Assembly: GCA_905221605.1 (NCBI GenBank)
Contig: CAJNDS010000868.1
Span: 719,107 to 781,106 of the forward strand
Source: Symbiodinium natans
Taxonomy: Eukaryota; Sar; Dinophyceae; Suessiales; Symbiodiniaceae
Reading direction: 5' to 3'
Length of the DNA stretch: 62,000 nt
The notes under the pieces are model-generated. The model had not been told where the DNA came from. It searched no databases and saw nothing but the letters and a program-made list of their open reading frames with translations. This document shows positions 11,965-22,687 of this stretch, in pieces. Each line of letters starts with the position of its first letter. The stretch's first letter is position 1. Both the position numbers and the translations under genes were made by a program.

Positions 11965-13974
11965 CCCCCCGCCCCCCCCCTCCCCCCCCCGCCCCCCCCC
12001 CCCGCCCCCCCCCCCCCCCCTTCCGCCGCCGTGAGTAGGTAGGTTTTTGGGATATTTTGGGACATTTCATATTTCCCCTTATTGGGTTTAAGGGGAGCAT
12101 ATTTGGGAATGTCTCTCAGAGGTTTTTTTTTTGGGCCATCCTAGGTTAGTGTTGCTGAGGACCTGGGCTGATTCCATCAAGGGACTAGAGGAGGGACCCT
12201 TGCAAGGGACCTTGGGGGTCATTTCGGGGGTATCTGGGGGCTACTTAGGTATTTCTAGGGACCATCTAGGGATTGTATAGGGCTATTTAGGGGAATACGA
12301 TGAACTTTCCCTTCTACCGGGGGGGGTGTGTAGGATGGAGGTGAGGTTTACCTTATCGCCCTCCTTATTCGCGCGACTTTGCCGGATTTGTCAGTGTTTG
12401 GTTCTGCTGGGATGGAAGTCTGCAACCCAGCCATCCTAAGCCCCTGACCTCGGCACCCTGAGCCCCCCTAAACCCTGAAACCCATTGGGCTTTTTTCAAG
12501 GCTGAGGATTTAGGATGACGTACATAGGCCCTCAGAAAGACTGAACCTCAATGGACAACCCTCAATTCTATAACAAGTTTGCACTGCGTAAAACTCTGGA
12601 AGAACTAGCCGCCTTGCAGCACCGCAGGTGACTGGTCCCCTGGCCACTAGTGTGCTGAAGACGGCCCCCGTCTCAATCTGGGATGCTGGCACTTACCGCA
12701 ACACCCTCAAACTTGCCCTAAATCCTAAAACCCTTAGACCTTTGAACCCTAAACCCACAACCCTAAACCTTTCCCTCAGCCCAATCCTTAAATGTGCCCC
12801 TGGCCGGGGTCTTGGGCGCCCTTGAAACCCTAAGCCTTGCACCTTAAATTACATGCCTCCTAAGTCCCTAAACCTGGACCCCTGCTACACCCCCGAACCC
12901 CAAGCCTAACCCCAAGCATTTAAACCTCAATCGCCAAAACCCACGCCAATGTGGCTTGCGGGTTTAGGGCGTGGTTTGTGTGTTGGTGGATCATGCTTAC
13001 GTGGCCTTGTGAAGAAGCCACAGGGAAAAGTACGAAAGAGGGGACCCCCAGCCGAGCCCGCGGCCCAGGCCTACGTGAAAATGCTTCCCCACTCCGTGGA
13101 GCGAGTTATGCTGGAGCTCTCCCAGCTTGTCACGCCGGGCACCCGACATCTCCGACTTGTCCTACTCTGCGACACCTACAGTACCTGCTCCTGGCAGGTT
13201 CGGAAGATTTAGCTTAAGCCAGGTGCCCGGGACAGCGGCTGGTGGTGCCGAAATCCTCTGATATTCATAGCAACCGAACCAGCTTGGCTTGGGCATGGTA
13301 TCTTGCGTCAGAACACACCGGGAGCTCATAAGGGACAAGCTTCAACCTGGTGATGGACTGACTGTTGAGGTCGTTCTGCTCGGCCCTCCACTACTTGGAG
13401 GGTACGTCGGCCACCATTGATGCTGATGCCTTACAGTGAATGCACTAGATCGAGCCTCGCTGGTCCTTGCCTCTAAACCTAGAGCAATTTTCAGGACACC
13501 ATCGCAGTCACCTTATACCTTTACTACTTGTTGCTATGCTTATTACATTCTCAGTGCCATCATGATTCAGACTGTTACTTATCAAGGTAACGTGTTGCAA
13601 AGTACTGAATTGCTGCCCACATTTTCAAGCTGTTCCTGTTCCCCCTTGCTTCAGCCACGACTCGTAGTAAGAACCACAAGGAGAATGGTCATAAGCACAA
13701 GGCCAAGAGAAATCGTAACAACAAAAGGGGGCAGAAAGAAGAGATCAAAATCGCCGGCATGTGTTTGATACGATCTCTCTGGGCCCACAGACAAGAGTAT
13801 GAGATTGTTCGGGTCATCTCGACTCCAGAATCTACTGCGCTCAGCAGGGCTGCACATTGTAGCGATAGTGCCATCTCACACTGCTGCCTAGCGTCTTCTT
13901 GCTCCGAACCATGGGGCCTCCTGCCGCCGCGGATCACTGGCCTCTTGGGAAGCAATCTGCATCCCAAACCCTAA
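9019..13974 (+). CDS. Second multi-exon gene, unknown function
   Basis: Exons supported by frame and splice-like borders: 9019-9110 ([20 protein letters not shown], acceptor GCAG|G, donor GTAGGG), 9401-9456 ([22 protein letters not shown] and GTGAAC), 12628-about 12705 ([20 protein letters not shown]), 13069-13197, and 13655-13974. No start codon is convincing. The 3.1 kb between 9457 and 12627 has no clear exon. Membership in one gene is inferred from order and strand only. Confidence 0.35.
9311..9374. repeat. 64-bp imperfect hairpin
   Basis: Arms 9311-9335 and 9348-9374 pair: TACCTACAGCTT with AAGCTGTAGGTA, and CTATACC with GGTATAG. The loop is about 12 bases. It could be a short inverted-repeat element in the first intron of the second gene. 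Confidence 0.6.
11281..11370. repeat. (TATG)n tetramer array
   Basis: About 20 tetramer units with occasional TACG variants. Confidence 0.9.
12064..12152. mobile_element. Dispersed family C, copy 2
   Basis: TTTCCCCTTATTGGGTTTAA, then CTCAGAGG, a T run and GGGCCATCCTAG. Confidence 0.6.
13069..13197 (+). CDS. Internal exon, 43 codons, hydrophobic/helical
   Basis: CCAG|G acceptor, then [20 protein letters not shown] and [18 protein letters not shown]…, with a GTTCGG donor at 13198. Composition is clearly protein-like and the phase is 0 at both ends. The frame is also open about 40 codons upstream, so an earlier acceptor is possible. The family is not recognised. Confidence 0.6.
13655..13974 (+). 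CDS. Possible terminal exon with lysine-rich segment
   Basis: After TCAG at 13651-13654 a frame of about 106 codons opens with [20 protein letters not shown], a strongly basic stretch like a nuclear-localisation or RNA-binding tail. It continues to a TAA at 13972-13974 inside a CCCTAAG remnant. The second half is less protein-like, and a CCCACAG acceptor at about 13792 could begin a separate exon. Treat both the end and the unity of this exon as uncertain. Confidence 0.35.
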
Positions 13975-14165
13975 GCCCCTAAACCCGAACCTAGAGGGTT
14001 TAGGTTTACGTCTGAGTGTCATGACATCCGCTCTGTGCTTGCCACCTCAAGTCTTTGAGCGCAGAGTCGGCGGCTCACGGCTATTCCGACCCCCTCGTGT
14101 TCTTGCCATGTGTACTGTGTGCGCACTTCGGAACCTAACGAGCAGATGATTAGTCAGCACCAGGT

Positions 14166-16766
14166 CAGTGCCCGATGAGAAGGAGCTCTACCACGCCGCC
14201 ATCCACAACGACTCGAAATCAGACTCTTGGTGCGGCGTTGGAGGGTTCGAAGCACATTCACTTCCGGATGCTGGTCACAACAGGACGGAGTCATTGCGGA
14301 GCCCTGCTAGGGTACCACAAAGCTGCCCAAGGGCTGGGCGCCAGGGCTGCCACCAATGGTGACGTTTGGGTTTCGGACATGGTACACTAGTTGGCTTGGC
14401 CTAAGTTAAGCCCTTTTTCCTGCTTCGTTGTTGTACTATGCTCCTTACGCTTCAGGGCAACCCGCCCCTGCTCCCATTACAGGCTTCTGATGGCTTCTGC
14501 GGATGTTCGGTTTCAGCTGACAAGATCTTAACGGGAGGGGGTGTCCAAGGGGGTTAAGTGACCGCAGCCTAATGCTCCCGAATGAAGCGTCCCTTCGGTT
14601 CCCTAGGCTCCTTCGCCATTGAAGGACCCTACAAATCAGGTTTGACCGATTCCGCATAGCGACACTGTACCGTCCGCCCTGCAAATGTACCGAAAGAACG
14701 CAGGCTTCCCTATTTCCCCATCATTCGTCTTTGTGTGCTTCTAGTTGCACAGTTTTCACTTTCCCCCTTCTCCAGCAATTCCAGTACGGTTGCTCAAGGT
14801 TACAGGCGACATCTCGTGGGCATGAAAGTAGATGAAGTGGATGGAGGGGCAGGCCGAGAGACCTCGCTGAAGTTACCGCAAGGTGAAGCGGCTCCTGCAG
14901 CATGGCCTCCACATGGACTCGAAGGCGGCCGAGCAGGCGCCATCTGACCCAAAATGTGCCGGCAGAGTTTGTTTTAAAGGATGTCCTAGGGCGTTTCCCT
15001 AAACCCTAAACCCTAAACCCTAAACCCTAAACCCTAACACCCAATCTTGCACTCTTTCTTGCTTTGAGCCCGTTCAGAGAGTCGGCTCGGGCTTGTTTTC
15101 CAAGGTGAGGAGAACTTCTAAGTTGTGGAGCTGCCACTAGGCATCAGCCCTGCCCATGGGCCGCAACCCTCTGTTCATGCGTTCTCCTACTGCCCCCCTG
15201 TACTACACCCCCCCCCCCCTAGGTTCCCCCTTAAATAGTCTTAATTAGGCTTAATTCTCCCTAAATAGCCTTAATTTGGGGGGTTGGTAGCAGTGGTGGC
15301 ACATGTCCCACAGCCAGATGCTCCTGCTGTCTGCCAGCCGCGACCGGTGCTTGGGCGCACATGTCTGGGTACTAGAGGATTCGGAGTTGGGGCTGGTTGC
15401 GTGTGAGGTCTGCGGCTCGTTACCTGCATCGTTGAAGTTTCGATTTGAAGTCCCGATATCGGCCAGTCGTCGCCCTCGTGCCACCTTACTGGGTTGAGTC
15501 TGAAATGACTTAAACTTCCGGTCCGCCAACAAAGAGAACAACACACCCACATGGTCTCAGTCTCACATGCTTGTCACCGAGGTGGGAGCCGGTCCGAATC
15601 ATCGTAGATGGTGGGTGTGCTGCTGGGATTGAATTAGGGCTTGGGGCTTAGGGCTGAGGGCTTATAGGGCTAAGGGCTTATAGGGCTAAGGGCTTAGGGC
15701 TAAGGGCTTAAGGCTAAGGGCTTAGGGCTTATAGGGCTTAGGGCTTAGGGCTTAGGGAACCAAAGCCTTCAGCCGAACATCCAGTCCATCCTGCCAAAGG
15801 CCCCTCCTTAATCTTCAATGCCTTCCTGCGCCCCTCAAGCCCGAAACCATCGGGCCTCACGTAGCATTTTGGGCTCTAGAACAATAGAGCCTAAACCCTG
15901 CACCCCAAAAGCACTAAACCCGAAGACCCCAGACCCTAAACCCTAAAAACCCTGAGGCCCTCAACCCTCAAAACCCTCAACCCTCAAAACCCTGAAACCC
16001 CAAGCCCTAAAACCTAGAAACCCTGAGCCCAGGACCTATCGTCAACTTGTGGGTCCCGTGCGCTGCTTCTGGCGGCGCAGAGGGGAAACTGGGAGGCCTG
16101 CCAGTGGTCGTACTGGTTCCTAGTAGGGCATGAGGGAATGAGGCTGCCCTATGTCCCTCTATACATATATTCATATAAGTTGATAAGGGACCATATTTTT
16201 GAGAACTGACCAGATACATATTATGTACATACCTTGTAAGGGAACCCCTGTGTAGTTGAGTTAAGAGTCCTTGTGTAGTTTACTTAAGAAATCCCGTGTA
16301 GTGTAATAACGAACCTCTGTACTGTAGTTTAAGGTGTATTCCTGAGTTAAGGGGTCTTGGGCTTTCTGAGGGAGTGCTTGAAAGCCCTTACCCGAAAAAC
16401 GCCGGGACGACTTTTGAGTCGTTTTCCGCATTACTTTTAGTCTCTGGTCAGGCTGTGCAACTTCTGGTGGAGAGAGGCCCGCGCATGTATTACGCTTCTG
16501 TGCCTTCAACATTGCTTGGGATGAGTATTGCCCAAAACTAGGTTACGGCGCGGTTAACGACCCCGCCAAAAAAACACATTGTGTTGAGGGGGTTGAAGTG
16601 TAAAACCTCGGTTTTTGTCGATGTTTCCGTGCGTGGTTGCTCAGTAGCACATGTCCGAAAACCCCGGTTTTTCCCGAGGGTTTTGATAATTTCGGCCGAA
16701 CTCGCTGTAAGTAGCGGTGTTTTCGTGCGTCCACGATTTCTTTTCCGAAGTCGTTTTTTTTTTGTT

Positions 16767-16839
<73 letters not shown>

Positions 16840-19800
16840 CTTTTTTTCCGGAAATACTGGTATTTACAGCTAATTTGCATGTTAAGACATGTTTTGTGAG
16901 ACGTTTATTTTTGAAAGCCCTTAGGTTACACGTTTCTGGACGAGTAGACAAGCAAGGATTCAAGGCTGTCCGCTTGTATGGAAATGTTGGTATTAATAGC
17001 GAATTTGCAAGTTCAGTTTACTTCAGTGTTGTAGCTTCGGGCTTGCAGTGTGTGATGTATGGTTTAGGGTACATGGGCATAACGGTTTAAGCCTTAACCG
17101 TGAACCTTAAACCCTAAACTCTAAATTCGACAGAGTCAAATTAGAATTGAGGAATTTGGGCTTGCAGGACATTGTTGAGGTTTGCATACAGGAGAGCTTG
17201 GGGCGTGCACTGTCTTGTGTACTTATGGGTAGATAGGCAGGACGGTCTCAGGGTAAACCCTAAATCCTAAACCGAACAAACCGAAACAGGGTTTAGGGTT
17301 TAGGCTTTACGGTTTGGGGTTTCGGATTTAGGGTTTGGGGTTTAGGGCAGAACGGTTAATCCCGGGGCCTGGTTGCAGAGCAGTCCGAAACCCTACCCAG
17401 ACCCCCCTCCCCTCCCCCCTCCCCCTCCCCGCTCCCCCCCCTCCCCCTCCCCCCCCCTTTTCCCCCCCCCCCTAGGGTCTCCTCTGTTTGGGGTCTAGTT
17501 GCACTGGCGGAATTTGAGCTTATAAGGTTTAGGGAGCCATTTCTCAGGTGCCGATCTCTCTTCCGACGCGGCTCTCCGCTCTTTCGTCCTGGCAGCTGGT
17601 GCGAACCGCGTGGACCGGGATGGAGTCAGTCAGCTCGATTTTGAGTGACGTTCTGTACCCTGTACTCGCACTGATCAATCAGCATGCGCAGGAAAGCACT
17701 GGACCTCAACACGTGTGTTTTGCCATGCGTTGCCGTGCGCACACAGACTACGAATACCCTGCAACATGACAGTTCTTGATGAAAGAACTCAGTAATGAAA
17801 CCAAAGAGCTTAGGCATGGCATAGAGCCTTCGCCTAAACCCTCCAATGCCACGCTTGAAGAAAGAGGAGTCTGTCGCAAAATTCCTGGAGCATGGCTTGG
17901 ACCTGTCCTCCTGGGGTGGCAAGAAGGCTCCATGGCAGCCATCGACCTCATGGGTCAGCACAAAATAGCACAAAGCCACAAAACTTCGCCTTAAACCCAG
18001 GGAGTTCAGGGTTTTGAGGCCGAAGTCCAGTAGAATTCCGGATGTGGCTGCTCAAGTCCCGGCCTTTAGGTAAAATTGATACCAAGGCAATGGGGGGTTC
18101 ATGCAAGAAAGACCTAGACTGGGTTGTGCTTTGGGATAACTTTTAATTTCCTTCCTTTCCTTACCAGGGAACCTTTTCATAATAATTTTCACAGGTTTAA
18201 AGCGTAACCCAGTAGGACCTAAACGCCCCTGTGCTGGAGAGGCCATGGTGGAAGCGGCCACACACGGGTATTTGGATGTGGTGGAACACCTGGTTCGGGC
18301 CCCGGCGCGTTCTGGACCCAAGAAGCCCCAAAAGCCCTTGCTTGATCAGATTCAAGGCTTGGCATCACCAATCTGGGCACAGGCATAGCTTCTGGGGCTT
18401 TTCTCTCACATTTCGGAGCGCCCGTGTTCGTACAGTTCAGGGTTTTGGAGGTCGCAACTGGGATCTCCTCTTCCCCCTCCCCCCTCGCAAGATGTACCGG
18501 AGTGTTTTCCTGGTCGTCTGGATGAAGACCAGGTGCGAAGCTCTGCAGACCTCGGGTCCTGGGCCACACGGCCTCATGAGCTGACTTTGGCCCACATCAC
18601 CGGTGTGTACCCTCAACGAGTTTAGGGTTTAGGATTTTTCGGATGTACTTAGGGAGATGTCACCTACATGGCCAGTGCTGAATCTAGGTTTTGGTTAAGC
18701 TCTGTCAGTGGTCGAAGTTACGGTAAGCAACATACGCCACCCAATGAGGCGGGGCGACAATCGCTTTTGGCCGCTGCCGCCAAGGAACACACTGATGCCA
18801 CTGGACTGCTAGTTTGTGAAAAAGCCGAAGCTTCTTTGATCGCTGCAATGTATCAAAGCCGGAACCCTCCCGCCTTCTTATCGACTGGAATGCGTACGGA
18901 GGCTTCGCTGTAGCCCCGGTGGTTGGATCACCTGTTGAGTCTCTTTCTTCTATGCGAGCTGCAACACCTGTTAACATCCGTTTGGTTCAGGGTTAAGCCT
19001 GGACTCCCTTGTAATTCAAATCTAGCGCCAGGTAATGCGATTCCTGGTCTTGAGTGGGGTGGACGTCACCAGAGATGTTGGAGATGCGGTGATGGAGACG
19101 GCCGTGGCTGTGGATCGCAATTCGAGCTTCTTTCTGGTGTTGTTTTGCTTTGTAGAGGTATAGGCTGCGCGGTACCCACAACTAACCATTGAGGCTCAAA
19201 AGCCCACGGACAAGCAGAGGCCTTACACCCTCCCTGAGGATTACAACCCAACACCCCAAAGCACCCTAAATGGGGTTTCTGAAAAAATGAAGAGGGGCAC
19301 CCTTTCAATTATATTTGGGTATCCCTATATTGGGGAAGTTGCCCGAAGCCCTCGAGCCCTACAGTTCAACCGCCCCAGAAGGAGTCCAGGCTTTCTGAAT
19401 TTTTGTGGGGAGGTCGGGGTCTAGGGTTCAAGTGTGAAGAGTCGAAGACCTGGGATGCAGGGCTGCAGTGAGGCCGGCCGAAACGACGTCCACTTGCTGC
19501 AGTTCCTTCTGGAGAAGGACCCGGCCTTGGCTCAGTTTACTGGCATCTCCCTTTGCACTTGAAATGGCTACACCAGTTAAATACATCAGGGCAGCCGTTC
19601 CTAGCCTACTACAGGGGTCGGCATAATATTCCCTTATAATTAATCCCTATGTAAGCATGCCCTTCTAAGCCCCCTAAACCCTATTCTACAAAAGTGTACC
19701 ATAATTACCCCCCCCCCCCCCCCCCCACCCACCCAAACCCCTTGTTCTGCATAAGTCTACCAAAATAACCCCCCCCAAAAACCCCCCCCCCCCCGTTCAT

Positions 19801-21111
19801 ATAAGTATACCCCCCCCCCCCCCCCCCCCCCTACATTGCAGTTAGCAGGAAGTGGACTTCGCACGGGGGCTGGCTCCGAGCACCTTGCTTGCAAGCCTAC
19901 GCCAATTTTTGCCCCTTGGCCTTCCAGGGTTTAGGGTTTAGGGTTTTGGGTTTTGGGTTTTGGGCTTTGGGTTTAGGGTTTAGGGTTTAGGGTTTAGGGC
20001 GTTCACTGCAACTTCTTCCCCTCCGGATTTGAAAGCAGTGAAGGGTGGCCTCGTCATTCCTTATGCTTGCTTCTGCAAACGTCTAAGACCATCTGCTGTC
20101 AAGACATCCTCGCAGCGGGTGCGCAGCGGGGTGAAGGAATGCTGCTTCAAGGAAAAAGCCTTCAAATGCAACTGGCACACCAAACACTCACATTGGGAGT
20201 TTACGAAAATAGGGGCCCCCTAAAATCGACCCCCAAATAGCAGGATTCCCTTATAACAAGGACCCCAAATAAGGTACCCAGACTTTCGGAACCCCCTGCA
20301 AATGGGCAGGCAAATCACTGGAAAGCGCGGCCCGCTGCCGTAGCTGGGAGGCCCCTGTTTTCGGGGGATGATAGGGGGTTAGTAGATTTTTCGTTTGGAT
20401 TCGCATACATAATATCCGTACCACTATTTTAAGTGGTCTGGGGTTGATGGGGCTTAGAGAGGCTTTGGGGCATTTGGCTTCAGCCCCAGAAGGCGAGCTC
20501 ACCCTAAACCCCAGGCTCGCAGCGAAGCCGTCAAGCCTAATGCCTTGCTTCCCGCCAGGCCCTTCACTTCCTCATCCTCGCCCGGGCTGATGTGTCGGGT
20601 TGGTCAGGGTGGCCTGGTGCAGCAGTGGGGTGTTCAGGGCTGATGAACCTGGGAAGCCCCCTGCGTTACAGAGGTTCTACAGGGTTATAGTAGGGTTTTT
20701 CTAGGGTTTGGAGATTTTCTAGGCTTGACAGGGCTTTGTACGGGCTATTGGGTCTGAATTACGGGGTTTACAAGTATAGGGTTTTGTAGGGGCTTCAAGG
20801 GGCCTTGTGGGGTCTGTCCGGTTCCGTGCCTGTTGCTTGCATCAACTTTCTGAACCAAAAAACCCCATGAAGCCCCATAAACTCTAGAAACCCTCTAAAC
20901 CCCTAAACGATCTATAAACCCTACAAAACGCTATAAACCTACGAAACGTGCTATAAAGCCCTATAGAAACCCTATAACACCCTGTAAATCCTGCAGCAAG
21001 ACCTATCCCTCAGGCAGGTTGCGCTGCTTGCGGCCGCGGACTCCAACCGCTTTGGCATCCTCCGGGTCCTTGAGGATGCCGGGGTAGACTTCACCTCGGC
21101 AGCTGGGCAGG
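14166..21111 (+). CDS. Ankyrin-repeat-like multi-exon gene
   Basis: Successive + strand exons encode degenerate ankyrin units: about 14170-14350 (KELYHAAIHND, then in another frame GALLGYHKAAQGLGARAA, implying a small intron), 17548-17644 (LSSDAALRSFVLAAGANRVD), 17861-17953 (ESVAKFLEHGLDLSSWGGKK), 18242-18292 (AMVEAATHGYLDVVEHL), 18749-18849 (RQSLLAAAAKEHTDATGLLV), 19055-19136 (GVDVTRDVGDAVMETAVAVD), 19461-19534 (RNDVHLLQFLLEKDPALAQ) and 21018-21111 (VALLAAADSNRFGILRVLED). The pattern of A-A-x-x-G/N followed by V-x-x-L-L/hydrophobic and G/A-A-D/N is the ankyrin helix-turn-helix signature. Such domains bind proteins. The partner is unknown and start and end are uncertain. It may continue into the 22688-27466 exons. 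Confidence 0.55.
14391..17547. other. Long intron or spacer in the ankyrin region
   Basis: Contents: CCCTAAA array 15000-15035, a GGGCTTAGGGCTAA variant array (15625-15755), CCCTAAA remnants (15890-16025), a family-E-like fragment (16110-16205), the T run at 16755, and C-rich sequence at 17398-17475. The open frames at 15251-15552 (both strands) show no motif. Confidence 0.45.
16755..16849. repeat. Long T run
   Basis: Nearly pure T over about 95 bases. It produces poly-Phe and poly-Lys frames with no coding meaning. Confidence 0.9.
18242..18292 (+). CDS. Ankyrin-repeat exon
   Basis: AG|G acceptor at 18240-18241, frame AMVEAATHGYLDVVEHL, GTTCGG donor at 18293. This is the clearest ankyrin half-repeat in the window. 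The frame stays open further, so a later donor is possible. Confidence 0.6.
19612..19672 (+). mobile_element. Dispersed family D, copy 1
   Basis: GGGGTCGGCATAATATTCCC…TTATAATTAATCCCTAT. Related to copies at 22866, 33401 and 51935 and inverted ones at 22310 and 41860. Confidence 0.5.
20204..20290 (+). mobile_element. Dispersed family A, copy 2
   Basis: CGAAAATAGGGGCC…ACTTTCGGAA with the internal words CCCCCAAATAGCAGGATTCC and AAGGACCCCAAATAAGGTAC. Non-coding. Confidence 0.7.
21018..21111 (+). CDS. Ankyrin-repeat exon ending in a TTTAGGG array
   Basis: GCAG|G acceptor; the frame VALLAAADSNRFGILRVLED continues AGVDFTSAAGQ. The donor is GTTTAG at 21112, the first unit of a 12-unit TTTAGGG array. 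So the intron begins with telomere-type repeat. Confidence 0.6.
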
Positions 21112-21196
21112 GTTTAGGGTTTAGGGTTTAGGGTTTAGGGTTTAGGGTTTAGGGTTTAGGGTTTAGGGTTTAGGGTTTAGGGTTTAGGGTTTAGGA
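21112..21196. repeat. TTTAGGG array, about 12 units
   Basis: Near-perfect heptamer run directly abutting the preceding exon, which makes it the 5' end of the inferred intron. Confidence 0.9.
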
Positions 21197-21600
21197 TTCG
21201 TGCGGCTGGAATATCACGTGCCCACAAACAACACTGTAGAGGGTTGTGGGGGAAACCTAAGTGCCAGATGAAGATGAAGGCGATGAAGGCTGATACTGAA
21301 CCCTTTGGGATATTACTCCTTAACGCCTGCACCCAGGGTTTAGGGTTATAGGGTTTAGGGTTTAGGGATCAGGGTTTAGGGTTTAGGGTTCAGGGTTTAG
21401 GTTTCGAGGTTCCAAGGTTAAGATTGAACGCGCTCCGAGGCTTGGTCGAGTAGCCATGCTTTGTTTGCCGATCAAGTAACAATCTGCGGCAAGCTTCCTG
21501 AGCCTTGCATTGCCACTGAATCTCCATGTCAGGCCGCACATGCTTGTCCTTCCCTACAGTCTCTACTGGGTGCTGGTAGGACCTTGGATATTCTGTCTTT

Positions 21601-21680
21601 GGCATTATTGGGTTTAAGAGGATCTTATTTAGGACTCCTTTGCACAGGGTTTTTCAGGGGCCAGCCTAGTCTACCATGTT
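21601..21680. mobile_element. Dispersed family C, copy 3
   Basis: ATTATTGGGTTTAAGAGGAT, TTTTTCAGGGGCCAGCCTAG. A shorter relative follows at 21871-21927 (GTTTAAGAGGG…GGCCAACCTAG). Confidence 0.6.
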
Positions 21681-22309
21681 CAGAGCAGTCCTTCGCACCC
21701 CAGGAAGTCTCGAAGATCAGCTTGGCTCAGGTCGGATGCCCCAAAGCCAACGATTGTGAGTTTTTGAATGCGGCCTTTTCCTGCCTTGAGACCTGCAGTT
21801 GTGGGGCTGTTCTCGTGCTGATGGGAGGGAGTGGCCACGTCGCCTTGGAGAGATAGTCCATAGGTTAAGAGGCCCAGGGCCCTTATGATGTTTGTGGTTT
21901 AAGAGGGCTTTGCTTCAAGGGGCCAACCTAGGGATCTATGGAATGGCGCGAATCAGAAGTCATGATAGCTGTTTGTCTCTCCAGACACATGTACAAGTCT
22001 ATCGTGCAGCTTCTCAGCCTTGAACGGGCTATTGCGAAGGGAATCTCATTCCCCTTTTTCGCCCCTGTTTCATGTACCTTTTTTGGTCCCTACATACCTC
22101 CGTAGCCCCCCCTGCATTTCCTCTAAGGTCCCTTATAAGGGTCCCTCCCTTAGTCGTCCCTTGACTTTGCACCTTTAGCTTGCCCACAGTGTCGACAGTT
22201 GAGAATCAGAAGTTTGCAACTCGATTCGCAGAGTTGCCGCGGCGAATCCTGTATAATGAGTGGAGGGGCCTTAACAATTAGAATAGCTTTTTTTTTTGGG
22301 GGGGGGGGA

Positions 22310-22360
22310 GAGGTAGAACTACATAGGGACCATAAGGGGATACCATTAGTAATGGTTCCG
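22310..22360 (-). mobile_element. Dispersed family D, inverted copy
   Basis: TAGGGACCATAAGGGGATAC then CATTAGTAATGGTTCCGAC. Its reverse complement reads GTCGGAACCATTACTAATGG, as in the + copies. Confidence 0.6.
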
Positions 22361-22440
22361 ACGCCTTGACTCTGGGGCGTGGCCCTGGTACCAGGCTCGG
22401 TACAACTGAGCTCTTAAAACTCTACACTTGGGACGAAGGG

Positions 22441-22517
22441 TCCTTAATAGGGGATGATAGAGTACCCCCCCCCCCCCCCCTATTATAATCCCTATAAAAA
22501 AGGGGGAACATCCCAAC
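22441..22517. mobile_element. Truncated copy of the 8352-8452 element
   Basis: It shares the central words TTAATAGGGGAT and AATCCCTAT and the right terminal GGGGGAACATCCCAA with the full element. The left arm is absent, and a C run (22465-22480) interrupts the middle. Confidence 0.6.
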
Positions 22518-22569
22518 TCTACAGCCCTAAATCCTTGGCTTCCTTCCCAATCCTCTAGCGGGGGTTTGC

Positions 22570-22660
22570 GACAATAAGGACACCTACGACCCCCCCCCCC
22601 CCCCAAATAGTAGGATTCCTTGGAATAAGGACACCAAAAAAGGTACCCCTATTCCGGAAA
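22570..22660 (+). mobile_element. Dispersed family A, copy 3
   Basis: Shares CAAATAGTAGGATTCC, GGACACCAAAAAAGGTACCC and ATTCCGGAAA with copy 2. The 5' end is less clear because of a C run. Confidence 0.6.
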
Positions 22661-22687
22661 CCCCAATACAATCCTACACCCCAACAG

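Larger units (their letters stand above)
9457..12627. other. Gene-poor stretch with microsatellites
   Basis: Contents: a hydrophobic-looking + frame near 10140-10220, a 134-codon minus frame (10563-10967) without recognisable motifs, a duplicated segment (10487-10525 and 10563-10604), G-rich sequence (11010-11200), a (TATG)n array (11281-11370), CCCTAAA-like repeats (11590-11850), a C run of about 110 bases (11920-12020) and a copy of dispersed family C (12064-12152). I see no exon I would defend. Confidence 0.5.

Noticed and set aside
11701-12100. Polyproline (+) and polyglycine (-) frames
   Set aside because: Encoded by a C run of more than 100 bases and CCCTAAA remnants; no frame preference.
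16538-17090. 141- and 169-codon frames with polyLys or polyPhe
   Set aside because: Produced by the T run at 16755-16849. I also considered a retroposed poly(A) tail but found no coding body or target duplication.
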